Shown piece after piece: positions 32,551 through 40,126 of a stretch of 64,000 nucleotides of DNA. The notes below the pieces were generated by a model. The model was not told the origin of the DNA. It did no database searches and saw only the letters and a list, made by a program, of their open reading frames with translations. The stretch comes from Rhodobacter sp. (GTDB lineage: Bacteria > Pseudomonadota > Alphaproteobacteria > Rhodobacterales > Rhodobacteraceae): contig JACKKE010000011.1 of assembly GCA_020637595.1 (NCBI GenBank), positions 71,111 through 135,110 of the forward strand. The letters run 5' to 3'. A program made the position numbers and the translations under genes. Numbering within the stretch: position 1 is the first letter of the stretch; each line of letters begins with the position of its first letter.

Positions 32551-33510
32551 TCAAAGCTCAACCTCGATCGCAAGGCCCTGCGCGCGTGCCAGTTCGACCA
32601 CCTTCGCAGCCACAGCGATGTCCTGCAGGCCCACGCCGGTGCCATCGAAAAGCGTGATCTCATCCTCCGATCGCCGCCCGGGGGCCGCGCCGGTGATCAC
32701 GGCGCCAAGGGGGGTGATGTCGCCTGCGGCGATCAACCCCGCGCCGATCGCGTGCTGCGCCTCGCCGATGCTGATCGACTGCGCGACCTCGTCGGTGAAC
32801 ACCCGCGCGCGCGCCAAAAGCGCCGGCTCCACCTCCTGCTTGCCGATGGTGTCGGTGCCCATGCAGGCCAGATGCGTGCCGGGGGCGACATGGGCCGAGG
32901 CCAGCGAGAACGCGGGCGACGATGTGATCGTCACGATCACATCGGCCTCGACCATCCGCTCCAGCGTCACCGCCTCGAAGGGCAGACCCAGTTCGGCCGC
33001 GACCTCACCCAGTTTCGGCAGCATGTCGGGGTGATAGTTCCACGCGATGACCCTGTCGAAATCGCGCACTCGGGCAGCTGCGCGCAGCTGGAACACCGCC
33101 TGATGGCCGGCGCCGACCATGCCCAGCACCCGGGCTTCGCGCCGCGCCAGCCGGTCGATGGAAATCGCGCTTGCCGCCGCCGTGCGCAGCGCGGTCAGCA
33201 GATTGCCGCCGACCGCCGCCCGCAAGACGCCCGTATCGGGGTCGAACAGAAAGACCGTCGACTGATGGTTGATCATCCCCCGCGCCGCGTTCCCCGGGAA
33301 ATAGCCGCCGGCCTTCACCCCCAGCGCCGCGCCCGCCCGGTCCAGACCCGACTTGAAGCCATACTGCCGCCCCTCGCCCAGGGCCTCGCGCACCACCGGA
33401 AAGTTATAGGCCGCACCCTCCGCCATCGCCGCGAACACCGCTTCGACCGCGCCAAAGGCCTCCTCGGGCGTCATCAGCCCGGCAATCATCCGCTCGGGAA
33501 CCACGAACAT
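32551..33510 (-). CDS. bhcD: Iminosuccinate reductase (ornithine cyclodeaminase family)
   Basis: This 319-residue NAD(P)-dependent enzyme of the OCD/mu-crystallin family should reduce iminosuccinate to L-aspartate in the beta-hydroxyaspartate cycle. Family motifs include VGGNLLTALRTAAASAISIDRLA, the Rossmann loop GMVGAGHQAVFQLRAAA, HLACMGTDTIGKQEVEP and LFDGTGVGLQDIAVA. The N-terminal MFVVPERMIAGL is similar to Paracoccus BhcD as I remember it. The ATG at 33510 is preferred over 33525 because aaaggg sits six bases before it. The functional call rests mainly on its place after bhcA, bhcB and bhcC. OCD-family enzymes otherwise include ornithine cyclodeaminase and alanine dehydrogenase. Confidence 0.88.
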   Translation of the reverse strand: MFVVPERMIAGLMTPEEAFGAVEAVFAAMAEGAAYNFPVVREALGEGRQYGFKSGLDRAGAALGVKAGGYFPGNAARGMINHQSTVFLFDPDTGVLRAAVGGNLLTALRTAAASAISIDRLARREARVLGMVGAGHQAVFQLRAAARVRDFDRVIAWNYHPDMLPKLGEVAAELGLPFEAVTLERMVEADVIVTITSSPAFSLASAHVAPGTHLACMGTDTIGKQEVEPALLARARVFTDEVAQSISIGEAQHAIGAGLIAAGDITPLGAVITGAAPGRRSEDEITLFDGTGVGLQDIAVAAKVVELARAQGLAIEVEL

Positions 33511-33580
33511 CGGCGGCCCTTTCATCTTGCTAAAAAATACGCTCAGGGGGGTCCGGGGGGCAGAATGCCCCCCGGCGCTC

Positions 33581-34744
33581 TCAATAAGCCTTGCCGCGCG
33601 CCGAGACGGGCCAGACGGCCTCGACCACGCCGCCCCGCACGCCGACATACCAGTCATGGACGTTGCAGGTCGGGTCGCAATGGCCCGGCACCAGCCGCAG
33701 CTTGTCGCCGACCTTCAGCACGCCGCCCTTGTCCTCGACCACGCCGTGCTCGTCCGAGCATTTGATGTATTTCACATCGTCGCGGCCAAAGACCACCGGC
33801 AGGCCGCTGTCCACCGACTGCGCCTTCAGCCCGGCGTCGACGATCGCCTTGTCGGCCTTGGCGTGGCTCATCACCGAGGTCAGGATGAACAGCGCGTTCT
33901 CCCATTCGCCGCGGTCGATGCGGGTGCCGGCCTCGTTCAGGATGCGGCCATAATCGGCGTCCATGAAGGCATAGGAGCCGCACTGCAGCTCGTTATACAC
34001 GCCCGAGGTCGATTCGAAGTAATAGGACCCCGTGCCGCCGCCGCCGACGATGTCGCAGTCGATCCCCTCGGCCTTCAGCGCGTCCACCGCGTCCCGCACC
34101 ATGCCCACGGCGATATCCAGCTTGGCCTTGCGGTCGGCGTAAAGGTCCATGTGCTGCATCGCGCCCTGATAGGCCTGGATGCCGGCGAATTTCAGGCCCG
34201 GGGCGGCCGCGATCGCCTTGGCCAGCGCCACGACCTCGGGCGTCGTCGTCACCCCGCAGCGCCCGGCACCGCAGTCGATCTCCACCAGGCATTCGATCTG
34301 CGTGCCGTGCTTCACCGCCGCCGCCGACAGGTCGGCCACGTTCGCCAGGTCGTCCACGCAGACGATGGTGCGCGCGCCCAGGTTCGGCATCCGCGCCAGT
34401 CGGTCGATCTTGGCCGGGTCGCGCACCTGGTTCGAGACCAGCACATCCTTGACCCCGGCGCGGGCAAAGACCTCGGCCTCAGAGACCTTCTGGCAGCAGA
34501 CCCCGCAGGCGCCGCCCAGCTTTTCCTGCAGCCAGTAGACATCGACCGACTTGTGCATCTTGCCGTGCACCCGGTGACGCATGCCATGCGCCGCCGCATA
34601 GTCGCCCATCTTCTTCACATTGCGCTCCAGCGCGTCCAGATCCAGCACCAGACAGGGCGTCTGGATCTCGGCCTCGGCCATGCCGGGCAGGGCGGGAATG
34701 TCGTAACCGACTTCCAGACCCTCGAAAGTGGTGGGTGCGTTCAT
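33581..34744 (-). CDS. bhcC: beta-hydroxyaspartate aldolase (D-threonine aldolase-like)
   Basis: This 387-residue PLP enzyme of the alanine-racemase-fold (D-threonine aldolase) family should condense glycine with glyoxylate to (2R,3S)-beta-hydroxyaspartate. The N-terminal motif TPCLVLDLDALERNV precedes the PLP-lysine region HRVHGKMHK (Lys62). A divalent-metal site is indicated by GHCDPTCN near the C-terminus (His355 and Asp357). The call over D-threonine aldolase or D-threo-hydroxyaspartate dehydratase is based on the intact bhcABCD order. A GGGAG site precedes the ATG. The 70-bp spacer to bhcD and the 50-bp spacer to bhcB are short, and the latter contains a REP-like palindrome. Confidence 0.9.
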   Translation of the reverse strand: MNAPTTFEGLEVGYDIPALPGMAEAEIQTPCLVLDLDALERNVKKMGDYAAAHGMRHRVHGKMHKSVDVYWLQEKLGGACGVCCQKVSEAEVFARAGVKDVLVSNQVRDPAKIDRLARMPNLGARTIVCVDDLANVADLSAAAVKHGTQIECLVEIDCGAGRCGVTTTPEVVALAKAIAAAPGLKFAGIQAYQGAMQHMDLYADRKAKLDIAVGMVRDAVDALKAEGIDCDIVGGGGTGSYYFESTSGVYNELQCGSYAFMDADYGRILNEAGTRIDRGEWENALFILTSVMSHAKADKAIVDAGLKAQSVDSGLPVVFGRDDVKYIKCSDEHGVVEDKGGVLKVGDKLRLVPGHCDPTCNVHDWYVGVRGGVVEAVWPVSARGKAY

Positions 34745-34781
34745 GCTCGTGTCTCCCAGTCCGAATTGGTGTGCGCCGCGC

Positions 34782-34804
34782 GTAGGGTGGGACTTCAGCC
34801 CACC
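34782..34804. repeat. REP-like palindromic element, copy 2, overlapping the bhcB stop
   Basis: GTAGGGTGGG (34782-34791) is followed by a 7-base loop and CCCACC (34799-34804), a hairpin related to the elements at 30217 and 57973. The bhcB stop codon (34795-34797) lies inside the loop, so the element encodes the last residues of BhcB (MVG). Confidence 0.62.
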
Positions 34805-35748
34805 ATCCACGGCAGCCTGTCGAGATCGACGTTGCCGCCGGTGATGATGACGCCGACGCGCTTGCCGGCAAAGGCCTGTTTGTTCTTCAGGATCGTCGCC
34901 AAAGGCACGGCGCTGCTGGGTTCCATGACCACGCGCAGGTGCTTCCAGGTCAGCTTCATCGCGTCGATGATTTCCTGTTCGCTGGCGGTATAGATCTCGC
35001 TCACGTGGTTCGACACGAAATGCCAGGTCAGATCCTTGAGCGGCACCAGCAGGCCGTCGGCGATGGTCTTGGGCGCGTCATCGGCAATGATGTGGCCCGC
35101 CTTGAAGCTGCGATAGGCGTCGTCGGCCTGCTCGGGCTCGGCGGCGATCACCTGGCATTCGGGGGCCAGCGTCGACAGCGTCAGGCAGGTGCCCGAGATC
35201 ATCCCGCCGCCGCCGATCGGCGCGACCACCGCGTCCAGCCCGTCGGCCTGCTCCATGAACTCGCGCGAGCAGGTTCCCTGACCGGCGATCACCCGCGGGT
35301 CGTTATAGGGATGCACGAAATCGCCGCCCGTGGCCGCCTGCACCTTGGCAAAGGTCTCCTCGCGCGAGCTGGTCGAGGGCTCGCATTCGGTGATCACCCC
35401 GCCATAGCGGCGCACGGTGTCCTTCTTGGCCTGCGGCGCGGTGCGCGGCATGACGACGTTGCAGGGGATACCCCGCAGCATCGCCGCATAGCTCAGGCAG
35501 GACGCATGGTTGCCCGAGGAATGCGTCGCGACGCCCTTTGCTGCCTGCGCGTCATCCAGCCCGAACACCGCGTTCGCGGCACCGCGCACCTTGAACGCGC
35601 CGGGTTCCTGGAAGTTCTCGCATTTGAAGAACAGTTCGGCCCCGGTCAGCTCGTTCAGGTAATCCGAGGTCCGCACCGGCGTGCGGCGGATATAGGGTTT
35701 GATCCGCTCATGCGCGGCCAGCATGTCGTCAAAGGTGGGGATATACAT
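34795..35748 (-). CDS. bhcB: beta-hydroxyaspartate dehydratase (threonine/serine dehydratase fold)
   Basis: This 317-residue PLP enzyme of the tryptophan-synthase-beta/serine racemase fold should dehydrate beta-hydroxyaspartate to iminosuccinate. The PLP lysine is Lys53 in EPGAFKVRGA. Substrate and phosphate loops are THSSGNHASCLSYAA and PIGGGGMISG, and the C-terminus has VGVIITGGNVDLDRL. Without its neighbours it would be called threonine dehydratase; the bhc context gives the specific role. The ATG at 35748 has a gaggg site and lies 12 bp after the bhcA stop. A TTG two codons earlier is possible but less likely. Its last codons lie within a repeat element. Confidence 0.92.
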   Translation of the reverse strand: MYIPTFDDMLAAHERIKPYIRRTPVRTSDYLNELTGAELFFKCENFQEPGAFKVRGAANAVFGLDDAQAAKGVATHSSGNHASCLSYAAMLRGIPCNVVMPRTAPQAKKDTVRRYGGVITECEPSTSSREETFAKVQAATGGDFVHPYNDPRVIAGQGTCSREFMEQADGLDAVVAPIGGGGMISGTCLTLSTLAPECQVIAAEPEQADDAYRSFKAGHIIADDAPKTIADGLLVPLKDLTWHFVSNHVSEIYTASEQEIIDAMKLTWKHLRVVMEPSSAVPLATILKNKQAFAGKRVGVIITGGNVDLDRLPWMVG

Positions 35749-35760
35749 CGGCAACCCTCG

Positions 35761-36951
35761 TCATGCGGCGTCTTGTTGGGCGGCGGCGGTGGCGCCGCGG
35801 AAATAGTCCTGCGCGGCGGCGACGCCTGCACCCAGCTTGATCGGCCAGCCCAAATCGGCCATCGCCATCTCGGCCGTGGCCAGACCCGCCAGCACCATCA
35901 CGTCCGACAGCATCCCCAGATGGCCAAAGCGCCAGAGCTTGCCGGCAACCTCGCCCAGTCCGACGCCAAAGGCCGTGTTGTATTTCTGCGCGGCCAGCGT
36001 GACGACCGCGGTGCCGTCGAACCCTTCGGGCGCCAGAATGGCAGTGACGGTGTCGGAATACAGGTCCGGCGAGGCCGCGCAGGGCTTCAACCCCCAGGCG
36101 GCGACGGCGCGGCGCACGCCCTCGGCCAGACGGTGGTGGCGGGCATAGACATTGTCCAGCCCCTCGTCTTCCAGCATCTCGATGGCCTTCGACAGACCGG
36201 CGATCAGGCCGACCGGCGGGGTATAGGGATAGCCGCCCGCGGCATAGCCCTTTTGCTGGTCGCGCAGGTCGAAATAGGTGCGCGGCAGTGTCGCCGTGGC
36301 CATCGCCGCCAGCGCCTTGTCCGACACACCCAGGATCGCCAGACCCGGCGGCAGCATGAAGCCCTTCTGGCTGCCGGTCACGGCGATATCGACGCCCCAG
36401 CGGCTGAACTCGAACGGTATCGACGCGATCGAGCTGACCCCGTCGACCATCAACAGCGCCGGATGCCCGGCGGCATCCATCGCCCGGCGCAGGCCGGCGA
36501 TGTCCGACTTCACGCCGGTGGCGGTTTCGTTATGCGTGGCCAGAACCGCCTTGATCGCGTGGCCGGTGTCGGCGCGCAGCGCGGCTTCGATGCGCTCCAG
36601 CGGCATGCCCTGACCCCAGGGGGTTTCCAGCACCTGGGTCTTCAGCCCGTGGCGGTTGCACATGTCGATCCAGCGATGGCTGAACATGCCGAACCGCGCC
36701 GCCAGAACCGTGTCGCCCGCGCTCAGCGTATTGGTGATCGCGGTCTCCCAGCCGCCGGTGCCGGTGGCGGGCAGCAGGAACACCTCGCCCGCGTCCATCT
36801 TCAGCACGCGCTTCACACCGGCGATGGCGGGGCGGAACATCCGGGCAAAGGCCGGCGAGCGGTGGTCGATTGTGGCGATGTCGCAGGCCTTGCGGATCGC
36901 GTCGGGGATGTTCGTCGGGCCGGGAATGAAGACCGGGTTCTGGGCGTGCAT
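35761..36951 (-). CDS. bhcA: Aspartate-glyoxylate aminotransferase
   Basis: This 396-residue class V PLP aminotransferase should transfer the amino group of aspartate to glyoxylate, giving oxaloacetate and glycine, and so close the beta-hydroxyaspartate cycle. The start HAQNPVFIPGPTNIPDAIRK and the LPATGTGGWETAITN loop are typical of serine/alanine-glyoxylate aminotransferases. PLP-lysine is Lys196 in VTGSQKGFMLPPGL. It is the first gene of the bhc operon, with a strong aggagg site. The divergent IclR gene bhcR lies across an AT-rich spacer. A serine-glyoxylate aminotransferase role would be the alternative if the cluster context were ignored. Confidence 0.93.
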   Translation of the reverse strand: MHAQNPVFIPGPTNIPDAIRKACDIATIDHRSPAFARMFRPAIAGVKRVLKMDAGEVFLLPATGTGGWETAITNTLSAGDTVLAARFGMFSHRWIDMCNRHGLKTQVLETPWGQGMPLERIEAALRADTGHAIKAVLATHNETATGVKSDIAGLRRAMDAAGHPALLMVDGVSSIASIPFEFSRWGVDIAVTGSQKGFMLPPGLAILGVSDKALAAMATATLPRTYFDLRDQQKGYAAGGYPYTPPVGLIAGLSKAIEMLEDEGLDNVYARHHRLAEGVRRAVAAWGLKPCAASPDLYSDTVTAILAPEGFDGTAVVTLAAQKYNTAFGVGLGEVAGKLWRFGHLGMLSDVMVLAGLATAEMAMADLGWPIKLGAGVAAAQDYFRGATAAAQQDAA

Positions 36952-37000
36952 GGCGGCGCTCCTCCTGTGATTGGGGCACCCTAGGGGGCGGGTGGCGCAC

Positions 37001-37113
37001 CGGCAATTTTTTTGAAAACTTTTTTCGCAAATTGAAAAATGCTGCTTCCTGACGGGATTTCAGCATGTTACGATTTTTCACATGGTAAAACATGATTTCA
37101 GATTGGGTGAAAA
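37001..37113. promoter_or_regulatory. AT-rich bhcA/bhcR divergent control region with inverted repeats
   Basis: This part of the spacer is strikingly AT-rich for the genome, with runs of T and A at 37007-37040. Inverted repeats include TTTTTC/GAAAAA (37021-37038 region), CATGTT (37064-37069) / AACATG (37089-37094), and TTTTTCAC (37074-37081) / GTGAAAAA (37107-37114). The last abuts the bhcR ATG. These are candidate BhcR sites controlling both directions. Confidence 0.55.
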
Positions 37114-37938
37114 ATGACCGAAGCCCCGCGCCGCGGACGCCCCAAGGCGTTCCATGACAAGACCGAGCAGAACACCGTCCGCGCACTGGATCGGGCGATG
37201 GCTCTGCTGCAGGCCCTGGCCGAGAGTGACGGGCTGACCCTGACCGAACTGGCGCAGGCGCAGGGCGAATCGCCGGCCACGGTGTATCGGGTGCTGACCA
37301 CGCTGGCACAGCGGCAGATGGTCGAGCTGGACCCGCGCGGGCAGGTCTGGCACGTCGGGCCGGGGACGTTCCGCGCGGGCGCGGCGTTCCTGCGGCGCAC
37401 CAATGTCGTCGAGCGGGCCCGTGCGCCGATGCAGGAGCTGATGCGCACCACGGGCGAGACCGCGAACCTGGGGATCGAACAGGCGGGCGAGGTGTTGTTC
37501 CTGACCCAGGTCGAAACCCACCAGCCGATCCGCGCCTTCTTTCCGCCGGGCACTCGCAGCCCGATGCATGCCTCGGGGATCGGCAAGGCGTTGCTGGCCT
37601 GGATGCCCGAGGCGCGCCGCCGCACGCTGGTGCCCGCCGGGCCGCTCGACGGGTTTACCCCGGCGACGATCACCGATCCGGCGGCGCTGGAGCGGGATCT
37701 GGAACAGGTGTGCCACCGGGGCTTTGCCATCGACGACGAAGAACGCACGCAGGGCATGCGTTGCGTCGCCGCGCCGGTGTTCAATGCGCTGGGCGAGCCG
37801 GTCGCGGGGGTTTCGGTCTCGGGTCCGGTGTTCCGGTTGCACAGCGCGGATGTGGTGCGGGTCGGGGGGCTGGTGGTGGCGGCGGCGGCCGAGGTGACGG
37901 TGGCGATTGGCGGGCAGGCCCCATCGGGAATAAGGTAA
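37114..37938 (+). CDS. bhcR: IclR-family regulator of the beta-hydroxyaspartate cycle
   Basis: This 274-residue protein has an N-terminal winged helix-turn-helix (VRALDRAMALLQALAESDG, then LAQAQGESPATVYRVLTTL). The C-terminal IclR effector domain is recognised by ETANLGIEQAGEVLFL, HASGIGKALLAW and GFAIDDEERTQGMRCVAAP. In Paracoccus, BhcR sits divergently from bhcABCD and responds to glyoxylate; the same arrangement here supports the name. The start codon follows only a weak gggtga site, which would fit low expression or autoregulation through the inverted repeat that reaches the ATG. Confidence 0.92.
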   Translation: MTEAPRRGRPKAFHDKTEQNTVRALDRAMALLQALAESDGLTLTELAQAQGESPATVYRVLTTLAQRQMVELDPRGQVWHVGPGTFRAGAAFLRRTNVVERARAPMQELMRTTGETANLGIEQAGEVLFLTQVETHQPIRAFFPPGTRSPMHASGIGKALLAWMPEARRRTLVPAGPLDGFTPATITDPAALERDLEQVCHRGFAIDDEERTQGMRCVAAPVFNALGEPVAGVSVSGPVFRLHSADVVRVGGLVVAAAAEVTVAIGGQAPSGIR

Positions 37939-37953
37939 GTAAAAAAATCAGGA

Positions 37954-37982
37954 TTGACTCATCCGACTAAATTAGTCAGAAA
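37954..37982 (+). promoter_or_regulatory. hemP promoter with palindromic operator candidate
   Basis: TTGACT (37954-37959) is a good -35 element. A palindrome with perfect 6-base arms, GACTAA (37965-37970), A, TTAGTC (37972-37977), fills the spacer and reaches the -10 region. The outer TGACT (37955-37959) and AGTCA (37974-37978) also form an inverted pair. An iron-responsive regulator (Fur/Irr/RirA/IscR class) is the likely binder, given the downstream gene. Confidence 0.6.
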
Positions 37983-38009
37983 AAGGGGGCGAACGAACAG
38001 GAGCCCGCC

Positions 38010-38183
38010 ATGTCCCTGCAGTCCCAGTCGGTTTTCACTGCCGGCCAACCCGTCCCGGCGCAGTTGCCGGTGCATTCCGCCCGCGAATTGACCGCAGGCG
38101 GCACCCAGGCCCGGATCGAGCTGGACGGCAAGGTTTATGACCTGCGGATCACCCGCGCGGGCAAACTGATCCTGACCAAGTGA
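38010..38183 (+). CDS. hemP: Hemin uptake protein HemP
   Basis: This 57-residue protein is typical of HemP. The conserved C-terminal block ELTAGGTQARIELDGKVYDL followed by RITRAGKLILTK matches the family's L.GG...I.H.G..Y.LR.TR.GKLILTK pattern. HemP is a small iron-regulated protein linked to heme uptake; a role as an activator of heme-uptake genes has been shown in some proteobacteria. No outer-membrane heme receptor or hmu genes follow, because the next gene is convergent and starts immediately after the stop. The ATG follows a caggag site at 37998-38003. The palindromic operator upstream supports iron control. Confidence 0.9.
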   Translation: MSLQSQSVFTAGQPVPAQLPVHSARELTAGGTQARIELDGKVYDLRITRAGKLILTK

Positions 38184-39281
38184 TCAGTCCGCGCGCGCCA
38201 GGAACCGCTGCCCGGAGCGCGCCACAACGACCGCCAGCACGATCCGCACCATGTGGTGCAGCGAGACAAAGACCGCGCTGACGTGCAGCGACAGGGCGAC
38301 CAGCGACATCTCGCTGACGCCACCCGGCGCAAAGGCCAGGATCACCGCCGACATGGGTTCGTCAACCCGGGCGGCCAGCACCAGGGCGATCACGAAGGCG
38401 ATCAGCAGGATCGTGCCCACGTTGATCGCGGACAGGACCAGCGCCTTGCCCATATGCCGGGTGTTGAAGCCCAGAAGCCGGCAGCCCAGCGACGTGCCCA
38501 TCACCCATTGCGTGACCAGCACCGCCCAGCCCGGCGGCATCGCCTGCAACCAGCCCATGCCATGCGCGATGCCGCTGAACAGCAGGGGCCCCGACAGCAC
38601 CGCCGCCGGAAACCGCAGCCGGCTGGCCACGAACCAGCCGCCCAGCCCGATCGCCAGCATCGCCGCCACGTTTTCCGGGCTCAGCGGGACATGCGCGCCG
38701 CCCAGGCTGACGCCCGCGGCGCTGCCCACCGCATGCCCCTCGAAGATCGAAAACCCGACGGGGATCAGCACAATGCACAGGATCAGCCGCAGGAACTGCA
38801 GCATGATCAGCATCGGCAGATCGGCCCCCGCGCGCTCGCCCATGTCGAGCGATTCGATGAACCCACCGGGCATCGCCGCGTAATACGCGGTAACCGGTGA
38901 CAACCGGCCAAGACGGCGAAACAGCTGATAGCCCAGCGCATGGGCCAGCGGGACGAACAGCAGCAGCGCGAGCACCGTCTGCCACCAGTGCACCGCCTGG
39001 TCAAAGAAATCCGCGGTGACATTGCCGCCGATGGCCACCCCGATCACCGGCACGAGGCCAAAGCGCCATTTCTGCGGTATCGCCAGCGGCTGCCCGCCGA
39101 TGGTCAGACCCAGCGCCGAGGCGACGACGACGCTGACCATCCCGCCCAGAAGCATCGGCAGCGGCAGGCCCAGCGCGCGTGCCGCCAGTCCACCGGCCCC
39201 GCCGAGGGTGAGTGTCACCACCACGACAAGCGGGGAAAGGCCGGCGAGGAAGCCGCGCAATGGGGGCCGCGCCGGGATCAC
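38184..39281 (-). CDS. AbrB-family membrane protein (COG3180-like)
   Basis: This 365-residue inner-membrane protein has about ten hydrophobic helices in two repeats, each with a GG-rich element: MLLGGMVSVVVASALGLTI in the first and VLSGPLLFSGIAHGMGWL in the second. Conserved segments such as YYAAMPGGFIESLDMGERAGAD and AFAPGGVSEMSLVALSLH are typical of the AbrB family, often misannotated as ammonia monooxygenase. Function is unknown; transport is likely. The start is most probably GTG at 39281, overlapping the SDR stop (GTGA, 39278-39281); no ATG is available near the conserved N-terminus. The stop abuts that of convergent hemP. Confidence 0.82.
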   Translation of the reverse strand: MIPARPPLRGFLAGLSPLVVVVTLTLGGAGGLAARALGLPLPMLLGGMVSVVVASALGLTIGGQPLAIPQKWRFGLVPVIGVAIGGNVTADFFDQAVHWWQTVLALLLFVPLAHALGYQLFRRLGRLSPVTAYYAAMPGGFIESLDMGERAGADLPMLIMLQFLRLILCIVLIPVGFSIFEGHAVGSAAGVSLGGAHVPLSPENVAAMLAIGLGGWFVASRLRFPAAVLSGPLLFSGIAHGMGWLQAMPPGWAVLVTQWVMGTSLGCRLLGFNTRHMGKALVLSAINVGTILLIAFVIALVLAARVDEPMSAVILAFAPGGVSEMSLVALSLHVSAVFVSLHHMVRIVLAVVVARSGQRFLARAD

Positions 39282-40042
39282 ATCTGACCGCCGGCGATTT
39301 CGAGGGTCTGGCCGTTGATGCTGCCCGAATGCGGACCGATCAACCATTCCGCGGCGGCGGCAACCTCGTCGGCGGTGATCAGCCGTTTGTGGCGGTTGGT
39401 CAGCACCATCATCTGCCGCGCCTTGTCGGCGTCGATACCGGCCCGGGCGGCGATGGATTCGGTGTTGCGGGTGACGATGTCGGTGTCGACATAGCCGGGG
39501 CAAAGGGCGTTGAAGGTCAGGTTCATGCCCATGTATTCCTCGCTGAGGCCGCGCATCAGCCCGATCATCCCGTGCTTGGACGCGGTATAGGCCGGCGCAC
39601 CCTTGAGGCCCTTGAGCCCGGCGATCGAGGCCACGAAAATCGTGCGGCCCCAGCCCTCGGCCAGCATCCCGCCCAGGCATTCGCGCGCCGTCAGATAGGC
39701 CCCGTCGAGGTTGATCGCCATCATCTGCCGCCAGAAGGCCATGTCCATCTTGGCCATCGACTTGCCTTCGGCGATGCCGGCATTGGCGACGCAGACGGTG
39801 ATCGGCCCGCGCGCGGCAATCGCCTGCGCGCAGCCCTGCACCACGCTGGCCTCGTCGGCCACGTCCATCACCAGCGGGTGCAGCCCGGGTGTGCCTTCGG
39901 CCGCCTGCGCCAGCACGTCGCCGCGCCGGCCGGTGATGGTGACCTGCGCGCCATGTGCAACCAGCATCTGCGCGATGGCCAGGCCGATGCCGGTGCCGCC
40001 GCCGGTGACCAGCGCGTGGCGCCCCTGAAGATCGTTTGCCAT
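39278..40042 (-). CDS. Short-chain dehydrogenase/reductase
   Basis: This 254-residue classical SDR has the cofactor motif TGGGTGIGLAIAQ near the N-terminus. The NAG-type motif VANAGIAEG follows, then catalytic Ser in FVASIAGLKG and the YxxxK pair in AYTASKHGM. The C-terminal part has CPGYVDTDIVTRN and ends GQTLEIAGGQM. It resembles 3-hydroxybutyrate dehydrogenase-like and 3-oxoacyl-reductase-like enzymes, but the substrate cannot be fixed. It shares a GTGA overlap with the AbrB gene, so a transporter and its cognate oxidoreductase might act together, as inference. Confidence 0.88.
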   Translation of the reverse strand: MANDLQGRHALVTGGGTGIGLAIAQMLVAHGAQVTITGRRGDVLAQAAEGTPGLHPLVMDVADEASVVQGCAQAIAARGPITVCVANAGIAEGKSMAKMDMAFWRQMMAINLDGAYLTARECLGGMLAEGWGRTIFVASIAGLKGLKGAPAYTASKHGMIGLMRGLSEEYMGMNLTFNALCPGYVDTDIVTRNTESIAARAGIDADKARQMMVLTNRHKRLITADEVAAAAEWLIGPHSGSINGQTLEIAGGQM

Positions 40043-40126
40043 TGACTGTCCTCCCTTGTTCGCGCCCGAGCCTAGACCCCTGTGCCGGCCTTGCCTAGCA
40101 CGGCGGATTGGCCGTGACGTGCGGTT

